Assembly (NCBI GenBank): GCA_963668115.1
Contig: OY764147.1
Location: forward strand, 1,240,001 to 1,304,000
Direction of reading: 5' to 3'
Length of the DNA stretch: 64,000 bases
Origin: Plut-88900 sp963668115
Lineage (GTDB): Bacteria; Chloroflexota; Dehalococcoidia; Plut-88900
Part shown: positions 32,986-40,761 of the stretch, piece after piece
How the letters are laid out: each line of letters opens with the position of its first letter
How positions within the stretch are numbered: position 1 is the stretch's first letter
Made by a program: the position numbers and the translations under genes
The notes under the pieces: model-generated
What the model was told of the DNA's origin: nothing
The model's input: the letters and a program-made list of their open reading frames with translations, nothing else
The model's database searches: none

Positions 32986-34178
32986 CGGGTCTCCTCATCC
33001 TTAACGTAGCCGTCCCCATCCACGAGGCCAAGCACAGCAGCCTCCATATCGGGGTTCAAATAGTCGGATTTTTCCACGATGTATTCGGGGTAGATGGCGA
33101 GCCTTTCTCGCAATTCGTAGCCCAGGGAAGCGGTTCGGTCCTTCAGTTCGGTGATCATGGGCCAGGCCTTCTCCGGGTTGATGAAGTCCTTGGTGACTGG
33201 CGAGACACCACCCCAGTCGTTGATGCCGGAGGCCAGGTAGAACTGGTAGGCGTCGGCGGTGAGGTTGGGCGGGGCCTGGATATTCATGTCGGGGCCGAGG
33301 ACCAGACGGGCCACGGCGATGGTGACTGCCATATCGACGGCCGAGGGTTCGCTGTATGCCCTCATGCGGGTGTCGGGCTTGGCGCGGAAGTTCTGGATGA
33401 TGACTTCCTGGATGTGGCCGTAGTCTTCCTGGAGGTCATTGATGGCGAAGAGGGTATCAACGCGTTCGTCGATGGTTTCGCCGATGCCGATGAGCATCCC
33501 GGTGGTGAAGGGGACTCGCATCTCGCCGGCGTAGCGCATGGTCTGAATGCGGATCCGTGGGTCCTTGCCCATGCTGCCGAAGTGGGCCTGGCCCCTTTCG
33601 AGGAGCCGAGGGCTGGCGTTTTCGAGCATGAGGCCCATGCTGACGGTGACCTCGCGGAGGCGGGCGACCTCCTCGAGTTCGAGGACGCCGGAGTTGGTGT
33701 GGGGAAGGAGGCCGGTTTCTTCGAAGACCAAGCGGCACATATCGACAAGGTAGTCAGTCATGGAAGGGTAGCCGAGCTCCTGGAGGTGAGTGCGTGCCAG
33801 TTTGTGCACGTCCTCGGGCTTTTCGCCGAGGCTGAAGAGGGCTTCTTTGCAACCGGCGTTGCGACCCGCCTTCGCCACTGCGAGGACTTCGTCGGGGGTC
33901 ATGGTTTTGGCTTCGGGGTGCCTGGGGGCTTTGACGAAGGTGCAGTAGCCGCAGCGGTCGCGGCAGAGGTTTGTCAGGGGGATGAATACCTTGCGGGAGT
34001 AGGCAACCCGACGCCCCTTGACCCTTTCGGTGAGCCTGGCGGCGCAGGCGAGGAGGGCGGGGATATCGGGGCCCTGGGCACGGATGAGGTGGTAGGCGTC
34101 GTCCCTGGATACGGGCCTGCCGTCCAGGGCGTCTTCGAGGAGACGCTGGACAGGGGTATCGGTGGATAGGTAGACCAA
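32979..34178 (-). CDS. cofG: FO synthase subunit 1 (CofG), 399 aa
   Basis: The radical-SAM motif CRDRCGYC (CX3CX2C) at about residue 71 is followed by AVAKAGRNAGCKEALFSLGEKPED, a segment specific to CofG, and by IQEVIIQNFRAKPDTRM and SGINDWGGVSPVTKDFINPE. It completes 7,8-didemethyl-8-hydroxy-5-deazariboflavin (FO). The start is TTG at 34178 with GGAGA six bases upstream. With cofH it supplies deazaflavin for the F420-dependent oxidoreductases found in this window. Confidence 0.93.
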   Translation of the reverse strand: MVYLSTDTPVQRLLEDALDGRPVSRDDAYHLIRAQGPDIPALLACAARLTERVKGRRVAYSRKVFIPLTNLCRDRCGYCTFVKAPRHPEAKTMTPDEVLAVAKAGRNAGCKEALFSLGEKPEDVHKLARTHLQELGYPSMTDYLVDMCRLVFEETGLLPHTNSGVLELEEVARLREVTVSMGLMLENASPRLLERGQAHFGSMGKDPRIRIQTMRYAGEMRVPFTTGMLIGIGETIDERVDTLFAINDLQEDYGHIQEVIIQNFRAKPDTRMRAYSEPSAVDMAVTIAVARLVLGPDMNIQAPPNLTADAYQFYLASGINDWGGVSPVTKDFINPEKAWPMITELKDRTASLGYELRERLAIYPEYIVEKSDYLNPDMEAAVLGLVDGDGYVKDEETRW

Positions 34179-34791
34179 GGGTGTCTCCGGGAGCGGCGGT
34201 TACCGTAGAGCCGTCAAGGTCGGGCGCGGGGTCACAAAGCGGGGGTCCAACAGGCGATGCATCGGGATGGGCGTGAGTCTATCCGCGCACCTGGGGAATG
34301 TCAAATGACCGAGGGCGGGCTATTCAGTCCTCCCGAGGCGGATCTTCGATTGTGGGTTTGGGGTTTTGATTGTTCTGTCGGGTTTTGGGTCGGCGATGGA
34401 AGACGTCCTCTTGCCCTCAATGGCTCGCACTCTTCTTTACGGATGTTCCGGCTGTTGGGGGGCCTTTAGAGCAGGCCCCGCCTGAGAGGGAGGGACTTGC
34501 AGCCGGCCGTGCCTTTTTGCTCGATTATGTTCACGGACCGTTCCGGGTCAGGACGTCCGCCAGAGGCTCCTCTTTCGGGACCGTATGCCCGTGGGGGCAC
34601 GACGGGGCCAGTGATCCAGCTGTGGCCCCACAGCCTAACTAATGATGTCCATGTTTGCCGGAGATCTCAGGAGCCGAGTCTCCGACGCCCCCGCGCACAA
34701 TGCGCATCTTAGCAAGAGCAGACCTATTTGGAGACGATTCTCCTCCGGGGGCAAAGGGTCCGCTGCATACCTCCTAAGTAGTCACCCCCGC
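34179..34791. other. Intergenic region with several hairpins
   Basis: About 600 bp without a credible protein gene. It holds compact hairpins: TGCCC-GTGG-GGGCA near 34585, GCTGTGG/CCACAGC near 34619, CGGAGA/TCTCCG around 34660-34690, GCGC-ACAAT-GCGC and GGAGA-CGAT-TCTCC between 34693 and 34755. I cannot say which strand is transcribed. Confidence 0.4.
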
Positions 34792-34800
34792 TGCTAAACT
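34792..34800 (+). promoter_or_regulatory. Extended -10 promoter TGCTAAACT
   Basis: Identical to the element at 10610-10618. No -35 match is visible. It would drive transcription into the 110-bp tandem repeat starting at 34891. Confidence 0.35.
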
Positions 34801-34890
34801 CCGTTGTCGGGAGAGGGGTGGGAGTAAAAGCCAGAGCGTCTATCCATCGCCTGGGGGTTAGGGGAAGGGCATGGGTCGGGTCTGGGGTGG

Positions 34891-35110
34891 AGGAGATGGC
34901 GCCCCCGACGTCTCGGGGGCAGGCCTTTCGCTTGTGCCGCGGGCTTGCGCGGGGGCCGTTGGGATGGGCTAGGGCGTTGAGTCCTCCGGGCGCTTTAGAG
35001 AGGAGATGGCGTCCCCGACTTCTCGGGGATGACGTCTTTCGCTTGTGCCGCGGGCCTGCGCGATGGCCGTTGGGATGGGCTTGGACGTTGAGTCCTCTCG
35101 GGCGCCGGGG
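34891..35110 (+). repeat. 110-bp tandem repeat with conserved hairpin
   Basis: Two copies start at 34891 and 35001. Each begins AGGAGATGGC and then has a hairpin: GCCCCCGA-CGTC-TCGGGGGC in copy 1 (34901-34920) and GTCCCCGA-CTTC-TCGGGGAT in copy 2 (35011-35030). The second base pair changed from C-G to T-A, a compensatory change, and the outer one from G-C to G-T. CTTTCGCTTGTGCCGCGGGC and GTTGGGATGGGCT are also shared. Confidence 0.85.
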
Positions 35111-35242
35111 TTGTTTCCCCTGGGTTGTGTGGTTCCTCCTTAGATACCGAGAGTATTTGTTCGGACGCAGGGTATGATAGCGCCGTTGCTCAGGTGTGTC
35201 AAGCAAATGTACGGGTTATGGGGGGAATGCCCCCTGTCCCCA
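35111..35242. other. Intergenic, nothing recognised
   Basis: Short spacer between the 110-bp tandem repeat and the next dispersed repeat; I see no gene or motif that I can defend. Confidence 0.3.
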
Positions 35243-35335
35243 CCCCAGATTCACGCCTTGGGCGCACGCCCAGGCGCATCTTCGACATCTTCGACCTCGC
35301 GGGGCATCGGAATGATCCGCCATAGGCGGACAGGC
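35243..35335 (-). repeat. Dispersed intergenic repeat, copy 4
   Basis: In reverse orientation: CCCCAGATTCACGCC, GGCGCACGCCCAGGCGCATC, then CATCTTCGA twice in tandem, CCTCGCGGGGCATCGGAATG, and a CCGCC-ATA-GGCGG hairpin. A related fragment (CTCGCGGGACATCGGAATGG) follows at about 35391. Confidence 0.65.
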
Positions 35336-35487
35336 TCCCCTGGGGGGTGGGGGTGATGGGGGTGGGCTTAGGTAGGGGCGCGATAGATTCCTCGCGGGAC
35401 ATCGGAATGGGAAGGGGCGGGGATGGGGGTGGGGGTTGGTGTGATATCATCGAAGTGGTTACATAGTCGGCTTTTTTCGGAGGGAGC

Positions 35488-35847
35488 ATGAACGTAATAG
35501 ACCCTGAAAACATCGCCAAGCAGATAAGCACGATGCCCATATTTACGGGGGGAGAAGTGAAGGTGCAACCGCTGGTGGGCACGGAGCACACCGACACCCT
35601 GAACATGCTGCACGTGCACTTCGCGGCAGGGGCGCGGACTAAGTTCCATACTCACACCAACGACCAGGTACTGCTGGCGACGGAGGGTGAGGGGATAGTG
35701 GCGACCCGGGAGCGGGAGCAGGTGATGACGCCGGGGATGGTGATCCACGTGCCTCCGGGAGAGGTGCACTGGCACGGGGCGACGAAGCACTCGGCGTTTT
35801 CTCACATTTCCATCAACCCGGCGATGGAAACCGAGATAGTTGAATAG
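35488..35847 (+). CDS. Single-domain cupin, 119 aa
   Basis: The cupin fold is shown by FHTHTNDQVLLATEGEGIVAT (motif 1; the two His and the Gln/Glu region bind metal) and PGMVIHVPPGEVHWHGA (motif 2, with the third His). Such small cupins act as dioxygenases, isomerases or sensors; the substrate is unknown. GGAGGGAGC lies before the ATG, and TATCAT near 35445 is a possible -10. It leads a small group with the zinc-finger gene at 35857. Confidence 0.88.
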   Translation: MNVIDPENIAKQISTMPIFTGGEVKVQPLVGTEHTDTLNMLHVHFAAGARTKFHTHTNDQVLLATEGEGIVATREREQVMTPGMVIHVPPGEVHWHGATKHSAFSHISINPAMETEIVE

Positions 35848-35856
35848 GCGGCGCAA

Positions 35857-36288
35857 GTGAAAGCTAACATGAACTGTCCCAGGTGCGACGTGGGCCTGGA
35901 TATCGAGAAGCACAAGGGCATAGAGATAGATAGGTGTCACCGGTGCGAGGGGTTGTGGCTGGACCACGTTGAACTGGACCAGCTGGAGGATACGGCCTTC
36001 GACAAGGACGAGTTGAAGGGAATGATGGAGTACAACCCCAGGGCGAGCGAAATCGATTGCCCGGTGTGCGGGGCCCGGATGACGACCTTCAACTACCGGG
36101 CCTACAACCTGCCGATAGACACGTGCAAGGAAGAGCACGGGTACTGGCTGGACAAGGGCGAGGACAAGCGGGTCATAGAGGTAATGAAGCAGCGGATCAA
36201 AGACCTGAACCGAAAATCAAAGGCGGAGGCGCAGTGGTACGGGTTTCTATCGAAGCTGGGCAGGAAGAAGGGCGGGCTTTTCGGATAG
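35857..36288 (+). CDS. zf-TFIIB-type zinc-finger protein, 143 aa
   Basis: MNCPRCDVGLDIEKHKGIEI followed by DRCHRCEGLWLD is the zf-TFIIB module (CPxC...CxxCxGxWLD). A second, degenerate copy occurs as CPVCGARMTTFNYRA and DTCKEEHGYWLDKGE. The C-terminus is a basic helix. It probably binds zinc and either nucleic acid or protein; no specific role is known. The start is either GTG 35857 or ATG 35869, since neither has a strong ribosome binding site. It follows the cupin gene by 9 bp. Confidence 0.8.
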   Translation: MKANMNCPRCDVGLDIEKHKGIEIDRCHRCEGLWLDHVELDQLEDTAFDKDELKGMMEYNPRASEIDCPVCGARMTTFNYRAYNLPIDTCKEEHGYWLDKGEDKRVIEVMKQRIKDLNRKSKAEAQWYGFLSKLGRKKGGLFG

Positions 36289-36320
36289 GGCCCGTGTCCA
36301 TTGGCTTCGGGCGGGCTTGG

Positions 36321-36326
36321 TATAAT
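36321..36326 (+). promoter_or_regulatory. TATAAT -10 element
   Basis: A perfect TATAAT upstream of the monooxygenase-like gene at 36453, giving a leader of about 125 nt. A TTGGCT is 14 bp upstream, too close to be a good -35. Confidence 0.35.
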
Positions 36327-36452
36327 GGAGGGAGTCGGGGATAGGCTTGCAGTCCATAAAGACATTTCCGTTTACCTGCGATATTCGGGCAGACAGTTTC
36401 GGGAGGCCCTTTTAGTCCTGGCAGAGGCCTCAGCCTGGAGGGAGATGAGACC

Positions 36453-36761
36453 ATGCTTGTACGGGTGCTTATAGAGAGACACATCAAAGAGGGCCACGAG
36501 TCGGAGGCGGCGGACAGGATACTGGAGATGAGAAAGCAGGCCACGACATTTCCCGGCTATGTATCGGGGGAGACGCTGGCCGACACGGCGGACCACCGGA
36601 CGGTGATCATCGTGAGCACGTGGCACTCACGGGAAGAGTGGCAGAAGTGGGACGAGAGCCCCGCGCACCGGGCGGCGGCGAAGGACCTGGAGCCGCTTCT
36701 GGAGGGGCCGGCGACGGTCAGGACGTTCGTGAACCCGTGGGACGCGCTTCTGGATAGCTAG
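36453..36761 (+). CDS. ABM-type (antibiotic biosynthesis monooxygenase-like) protein, 102 aa
   Basis: The ferredoxin-like ABM fold is visible: MLVRVLIERHIKEGHESEAA, FPGYVSGETLADTADHRTVIIVSTWHSREEWQKWDESPAHRAA (in part: VIIVSTWHSREEWQKWDESP). Family members include heme-degrading and quinone-forming monooxygenases and many proteins of unknown function. GGAGGGAGATGAG precedes the ATG. Confidence 0.8.
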   Translation: MLVRVLIERHIKEGHESEAADRILEMRKQATTFPGYVSGETLADTADHRTVIIVSTWHSREEWQKWDESPAHRAAAKDLEPLLEGPATVRTFVNPWDALLDS

Positions 36762-36790
36762 CGAGACTTACTGAGGGGACGGGAACCCAA

Positions 36791-36864
36791 CCCCAGATTC
36801 ACGCCTAAGGCGCACGCCCAGGCGCATCTTCGACATCTTCGACCTCGCGGGGCATCGGAATGAC
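36791..36864 (-). repeat. Dispersed intergenic repeat, copy 5
   Basis: Reverse orientation and very close to the copy at 35243: CCCCAGATTCACGCCTAAGG, CGCACGCCCAGGCGCATC, CATCTTCGA twice, then CCTCGCGGGGCATCGGAATG. It fills most of the gap between two convergent genes. Confidence 0.7.
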
Positions 36865-36881
36865 AATGTTGCGAAGGTCTC

Positions 36882-37889
36882 TTAGCTGAAGAGGAAGCCG
36901 TCTTTGAGCGGGTCCCGGGGGTCGATGAAGAACTGGTGGGCGCCGGTCATGTATGCCGACCCCGTGACCTCCGGTATCACCGCAGGATAGCCGTCCACCC
37001 TTCCTTCTTCCACTATGCGGCTGCGGAAAACCGTGCCCAAAATGCTTTCGTGGATGAACTCCTCGCCTACACCGATGCGGCCCTGGGAGTGAAGAAGGGC
37101 GAGCCGGGCGGAGGTGCCGGTGCCGCAGGGCGATCTATCGAAGGAGCGCTGGGCGAAGGCCATAATATTGCGGGCGTGGATACCGGGGGAGGGGTTGTCG
37201 ACGTACATCTCCACGCCGTGCAGGGGGTTGATGCCGGGCTCTGTGGGATGGCTGATTTCAAGCTGGTCCCTGGCGGCGTCCCGGAAGGCGATGCCCCGCT
37301 CCACTAACCGGTTGACGTTGCCTGGGGCTAACTCCAAGCCCAGCCGCTCCACGGGAAGAATTGCGAAGAAGTTCCCGCCGTATACGATGTCCGTCAGAAC
37401 TTTGCCGCCATCGAAATCGACTTGGGCGTCCCTCATGTAGACGAAGGAGGGGACGTTGCGTATGGTCACTTCCTTGACGTTGCCCTCGTGGTCCACTGCG
37501 GCGCGGGCGTATACGGAGCCGCCTAAAGTATCGACCCGAACATCGGTATGGGGGTGTACGGGGGCGACCTGGCCGGTCTCTATGAGAGTGGTAACGATGC
37601 CTATGGTGCCGTGGCCGCACATGGCCTGGAAGTCGAGGGAGTCAAAGAACAACACGCCGATGTCGCTGCCTTCGTTGACGGGGTCGGTAATGACGGCCCC
37701 GACGATCTCGGCATTGCCCCGGGGCTCCAGCATGAGTGATTTGCGGACGGAGTCGAGGTTTTGGATGAAGTGGTCTCGCTTGTCGGCCATGGTCGGGCCC
37801 GGGATGCGTGGTATGCCGCCGGTTATCATGCGGGTGCGCTCTCCGGCGGTGTGGGAATCAATGGTGGAGATAATCCTCTGAGCCTTCAT
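36882..37889 (-). CDS. Proline racemase family enzyme (racemase/4-hydroxyproline epimerase type), 335 aa
   Basis: Both catalytic cysteines are present: Cys91 in AMCGHGTIG and Cys255 in DRSPCGTGTSA. This favours a two-base racemase or epimerase over the trans-3-hydroxyproline dehydratases, which have Thr at one site. Start MKAQRIISTIDSHTAGERTR is typical. I use the ATG at 37889, because GGAAAGG lies in front; the open frame to 37928 is less likely. It probably interconverts proline or hydroxyproline stereoisomers, cofactor-free. Confidence 0.9.
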   Translation of the reverse strand: MKAQRIISTIDSHTAGERTRMITGGIPRIPGPTMADKRDHFIQNLDSVRKSLMLEPRGNAEIVGAVITDPVNEGSDIGVLFFDSLDFQAMCGHGTIGIVTTLIETGQVAPVHPHTDVRVDTLGGSVYARAAVDHEGNVKEVTIRNVPSFVYMRDAQVDFDGGKVLTDIVYGGNFFAILPVERLGLELAPGNVNRLVERGIAFRDAARDQLEISHPTEPGINPLHGVEMYVDNPSPGIHARNIMAFAQRSFDRSPCGTGTSARLALLHSQGRIGVGEEFIHESILGTVFRSRIVEEGRVDGYPAVIPEVTGSAYMTGAHQFFIDPRDPLKDGFLFS

Positions 37890-37990
37890 GCCCTTTCCTC
37901 CGATGCCAAGTGTGGGGTCATTATACATCCCGCGCGGGTGATAAGATTAGGTCGGGCGCAGGCCCGAGACCAGGAGCAAGGAGACCCGAC

Positions 37991-38329
37991 ATGCCGTTCT
38001 ACGACCCCAAGTCCCTGAAGAGCAAGGAGATCGCCCCGGGGGTGCGCATACAACAGATATGGGGAGACAAGGTGATGATGGTATACATCACGCTGGAGCC
38101 CGGGGCCGAGGTGCCGAACCACACTCACCCCAACGAACAGGCGGGCATGTGCCTGGAGGGGGAGTTCGAGCTGACGATAGATGGGGAGGCGCGGATGGTG
38201 AAAGAAGGGGACGCCTACCTTGTGCCGTCGGGGGAGGAGCACCGGGCGGTGGCGACGTCGGGTCGGGCGCGGGCGCTGGACATATTCTCGCCGCCCCGGG
38301 AGGACTTCATAGGGCTGCTGGAGGGTTGA
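37991..38329 (+). CDS. Single-domain cupin, 112 aa
   Basis: Cupin motif 1 is PNHTHPNEQAGMCLEGEFEL, motif 2 GDAYLVPSGEEHRAVATSGR. Three His and a Glu form a metal site. AAGGAG precedes the ATG at 37991, and TAAGAT upstream near 37943 may be a -10. It is divergent from the proline racemase gene and could be functionally linked, but nothing in the sequence names a substrate. Confidence 0.88.
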   Translation: MPFYDPKSLKSKEIAPGVRIQQIWGDKVMMVYITLEPGAEVPNHTHPNEQAGMCLEGEFELTIDGEARMVKEGDAYLVPSGEEHRAVATSGRARALDIFSPPREDFIGLLEG

Positions 38330-38359
38330 AGAACACGCGTCAACGTTTTCCAAAACCCC

Positions 38360-38388
38360 TTGGAAAGGGAGTCGGGTTGTAGTATAGT
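38360..38388 (+). promoter_or_regulatory. Promoter of PuuD-like gene
   Basis: TTGGAA (38360-38365), 17 bp, TATAGT (38383-38388). Transcription would start near 38395, leaving a leader of about 168 nt. Confidence 0.5.
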
Positions 38389-38394
38389 CGCGGG

Positions 38395-38562
38395 AATTAA
38401 GCTGTTCAGTCATCTGCTCGGGCCTCTAATCTTCAACCGGAAAGGGGGAGACAAGGGCGCTAACAGTCAAATCCGTTAGTGAACTCCGGGGATGAGTCGA
38501 AGCATCCGTGCTGACATTCCGTTCTCCGGAAACAACTGCGCTTTGCAGAGGAGGTAACAGCG
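38395..38562 (+). promoter_or_regulatory. Structured 5' leader of PuuD-like gene
   Basis: Four small hairpins follow each other: CTAAC/GTTAG (38460/38475), GGATG/CATCC (38490/38503), TTCCG/CGGAA (38517/38527) and CTGC/GCAG (38536/38545), just before GAGGAGGT and the TTG start. I cannot match it to a known riboswitch. Confidence 0.35.
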
Positions 38563-39099
38563 TTGGACACAATTGCCATGGAGGCAATCTACATGACCTC
38601 CCTGAGATGGCTGCACGTCATTGCAGGGATCATCTGGATTGGACTCCTCTACTACTTCAACTTCGTCCAGACCCCTTCCTTCCCCAAACTGGAGGGTGGC
38701 TCCAGGCGTGATGCTTTTGTCAACCTGGTGCCCACCGCACTCTGGTGGTTCCGATGGGCGGCACTTGTGACCGTTCTGGCCGGTGCGGCCTGGATGGTCT
38801 CATACGGCGTCGGACTAGGGAACAGTGGCGGCTGGGCTGAGTACGTGGACACGGCCAAGTTCAAGTCGATACTCTCCGGTGCGATACTTGGCACGATCAT
38901 GATGCTCAACGTGTGGCTGATCATCTGGCCCAACCAGAAGAAGATCATCCAGGCCAACACGGACGGCGAAGCTCCGGACCCGGCGTGGGTCGGTGCGGCG
39001 GGACAAGCCTCCCGCACCAACACCCTGCTCTCCATACCCATGCTGTTCTTCATGATAGCGTCGGCTCACGGCACCTGGCTCTGGGGGGCAATAGTTTAG
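38563..39099 (+). CDS. Urate-oxidase N-terminal-domain-like (PuuD-type) membrane protein, 178 aa
   Basis: Four membrane helices are predicted: LRWLHVIAGIIWIGLLYYFNF, LWWFRWAALVTVLAGAAWMV, ILSGAILGTIMMLNVWLIIW and LLSIPMLFFMIASAHGTWLW. The RWLHVIAGIIWIGLLYYFNFVQ pattern (with conserved His) and WPNQKKII are those of the membrane domain found in PuuD-type urate hydroxylases; this protein has the domain alone. The start is TTG, fixed by GGAGGT seven bases upstream. It is co-transcribed with the small gene at 39109. Confidence 0.75.
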   Translation: MDTIAMEAIYMTSLRWLHVIAGIIWIGLLYYFNFVQTPSFPKLEGGSRRDAFVNLVPTALWWFRWAALVTVLAGAAWMVSYGVGLGNSGGWAEYVDTAKFKSILSGAILGTIMMLNVWLIIWPNQKKIIQANTDGEAPDPAWVGAAGQASRTNTLLSIPMLFFMIASAHGTWLWGAIV

Positions 39100-39108
39100 G
39101 AGGCCACG

Positions 39109-39417
39109 ATGGAAACACTGCTAAGACCCTTATTCAGCGTCTACGAATTGCTAGTCAAACCCGTGGCCGTCCTGGCTGAGGCCATCCTGAAAGCCATGAT
39201 GCAGGTCTACGACATGCTGACGCCGCTCCTGGCGATTCCCTTCAAGTGTGTCGAAATCGGCATGCAGCCCTTCGAGCGTCCCTACGCGGCGATCGTGTCG
39301 CCTCTCATCAAGCCCTTCGGCGGAATTCTGGGCGACCACAGGCTCACCATCCTCGCGAGTCTGATACTGCTTGGGCTGATGATACTGGCGATACGGCTGG
39401 CGACCCATTACGGCTAG
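39109..39417 (+). CDS. Small membrane protein, 102 aa
   Basis: Amphipathic N-terminal half (LLRPLFSVYELLVKPVAVLA, IPFKCVEIGMQPFERPYAAI) and one C-terminal membrane helix (LTILASLILLGLMILAIRLA). I do not recognise the family. AGGAGG precedes the ATG, 10 bp behind the PuuD-like gene; a strong terminator follows. It is probably a subunit or partner of the upstream membrane protein. Confidence 0.7.
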   Translation: METLLRPLFSVYELLVKPVAVLAEAILKAMMQVYDMLTPLLAIPFKCVEIGMQPFERPYAAIVSPLIKPFGGILGDHRLTILASLILLGLMILAIRLATHYG

Positions 39418-39442
39418 CATTCCCAGCGAATCGACCATTCGG

Positions 39443-39473
39443 AAGGGGCCTCCCGCGATGCGGGAGGCCCCTT
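39443..39473 (+). terminator. Intrinsic terminator after PuuD-like operon
   Basis: AAGGGGCCTCCCGC and GCGGGAGGCCCCTT form a perfect 14-bp stem with a GAT loop, followed by TTTGCGC. The U tract is short, but the stem is very stable. Confidence 0.8.
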
Positions 39474-39513
39474 TGCGCTACCCCACCCCTAGACCCGATT
39501 TTTGGCCCTGATG

Positions 39514-39519
39514 TATACT
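39514..39519 (+). promoter_or_regulatory. TATACT -10 element of dnaN
   Basis: TATACT lies 33 bp before the dnaN ATG, with AGGAAAT between. No clear -35 is seen. Confidence 0.4.
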
Positions 39520-39551
39520 TCTCCCAAATATCCCCACACAGGAAATCGCCC

Positions 39552-40694
39552 ATGAAGGTAGTCTGTCTCCAAGAGAATTTAAGCGCTGCGCTGTCCGAGG
39601 TCGGGAGGGCGGTGGCGTCACGAACACCCCTTCCGATCACCAGCAACGTCCTGATATCGACGGACAACGGGCGGCTGAGGCTGTCGGCGACGAACCTGGA
39701 GCTGACGATAACGAACTGGATCGGGGCTAGGGTGGAGGAGGAAGGGGTGGTGACGGTGCCGGCGCGGCTGCTGACGGAGTTCGTGGGGTCTCTTCCGTCG
39801 GAGGAAGTGACGCTGAACAGCGGGTCGGGTGGGAAGAGCCTGAACGTGACCTGTGCGCGATTTGAGGCCAACATCTCGGGGACGGACCCCGAGGAGTTTC
39901 CTCCAACGCCCACCGTAGAGGACGGCCTTCAGGTGAACATAGCGCCGGACATGCTGAAAGATGCCATTGACGGTGTGGCGTTCGCGGCGGCTACGGAGGA
40001 CTCTAGGCCCGTGCTGACGGGCGTGCAGATCGAGCTTAAAGAGGGGACGCTGGTGCTGGCGGCGGCGGACGGGTTCCGGCTGGCGGTGCACGAGACGAAG
40101 GTCGGGGAGGAGTTGCCGGAGGGTGGCGCCATTATCGTGCCGGCGAAGTCGCTGCAGGAAGTGAGCAGGATGTCGTCGGGTAAGGACCAGCCAGTCAAGA
40201 TAAAGGTCAACGAGGGCAAGACCCAGGTGCTGTTCCAGTTCGAGAATGCGGCGGTAGTGTCCCAGCTGATACAGGGCACGTTCCCGAACTACAGCCAGCT
40301 TGTGCCCAAGGAGCACGTTTCCAAAACGACGGTGGACGTGGGAGAGTTCGCGAGGGCAACGCGGGCGGCCTCGATATTCGCCCGGGACGGGAGTGGGATA
40401 GTGAGGCTTCAAACCTCGGAAGGTGGGGAGGATGGGGTGGGGGGGTTGTCGATTTCGGCTCGATCAGAGGAGGTCGGGGACAACCAGGGAGAGATATCGG
40501 CCACGGTGGAAGGGGACGCGGCAAAGATTGCCTTCAACAGCAAATACCTGACGGAGGTGTTAGGCGTCCTGGGCCACGGGATGGTGGCCCTGGAAACGTC
40601 CAGCCCCTCGAGCCCCGGCGTTCTGAGGCCCGTGACCCCCAGCGAGGGCGTTACCTACGTCCACGTCGTCATGCCCATGTTCGTCCAGTGGTAG
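39552..40694 (+). CDS. dnaN: DNA polymerase III beta sliding clamp, 380 aa
   Basis: Three clamp domains are recognisable: MKVVCLQENLSAALSEVGRA with LPITSNVLISTDNGRLRLSA, then RPVLTGVQIELKEGTLVLAAADGFRLAV (in part: VLAAADGFRLAV) in domain 2, and the C-terminal VLRPVTPSEGVTYVHVVMPM. As a dimeric ring it tethers replicative polymerases to DNA. There is a Gly-rich insertion (SEGGEDGVGGLS) in domain 3. No dnaA, recF or gyrB is adjacent and I see no DnaA-box cluster, so this is not evidence for the replication origin. Confidence 0.96.
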   Translation: MKVVCLQENLSAALSEVGRAVASRTPLPITSNVLISTDNGRLRLSATNLELTITNWIGARVEEEGVVTVPARLLTEFVGSLPSEEVTLNSGSGGKSLNVTCARFEANISGTDPEEFPPTPTVEDGLQVNIAPDMLKDAIDGVAFAAATEDSRPVLTGVQIELKEGTLVLAAADGFRLAVHETKVGEELPEGGAIIVPAKSLQEVSRMSSGKDQPVKIKVNEGKTQVLFQFENAAVVSQLIQGTFPNYSQLVPKEHVSKTTVDVGEFARATRAASIFARDGSGIVRLQTSEGGEDGVGGLSISARSEEVGDNQGEISATVEGDAAKIAFNSKYLTEVLGVLGHGMVALETSSPSSPGVLRPVTPSEGVTYVHVVMPMFVQW

Positions 40695-40761
40695 CCTGAC
40701 CGGCTGCCTCATTTCGTTTGTCCGGCCATTGTCGTCCCTGTAGTAGAGGCGGAGGTTAGTC

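Noticed and set aside
34724..35206. A 160-codon minus-strand open frame across the 110-bp repeats
   Set aside because: Product is Arg/Pro/His-rich and repeats only because the DNA repeats. No ribosome binding site or family match.
39420..39551. Replication origin next to dnaN
   Set aside because: No cluster of TTATCCACA-like boxes and no dnaA; the gap is mostly a transcription terminator and the dnaN promoter.
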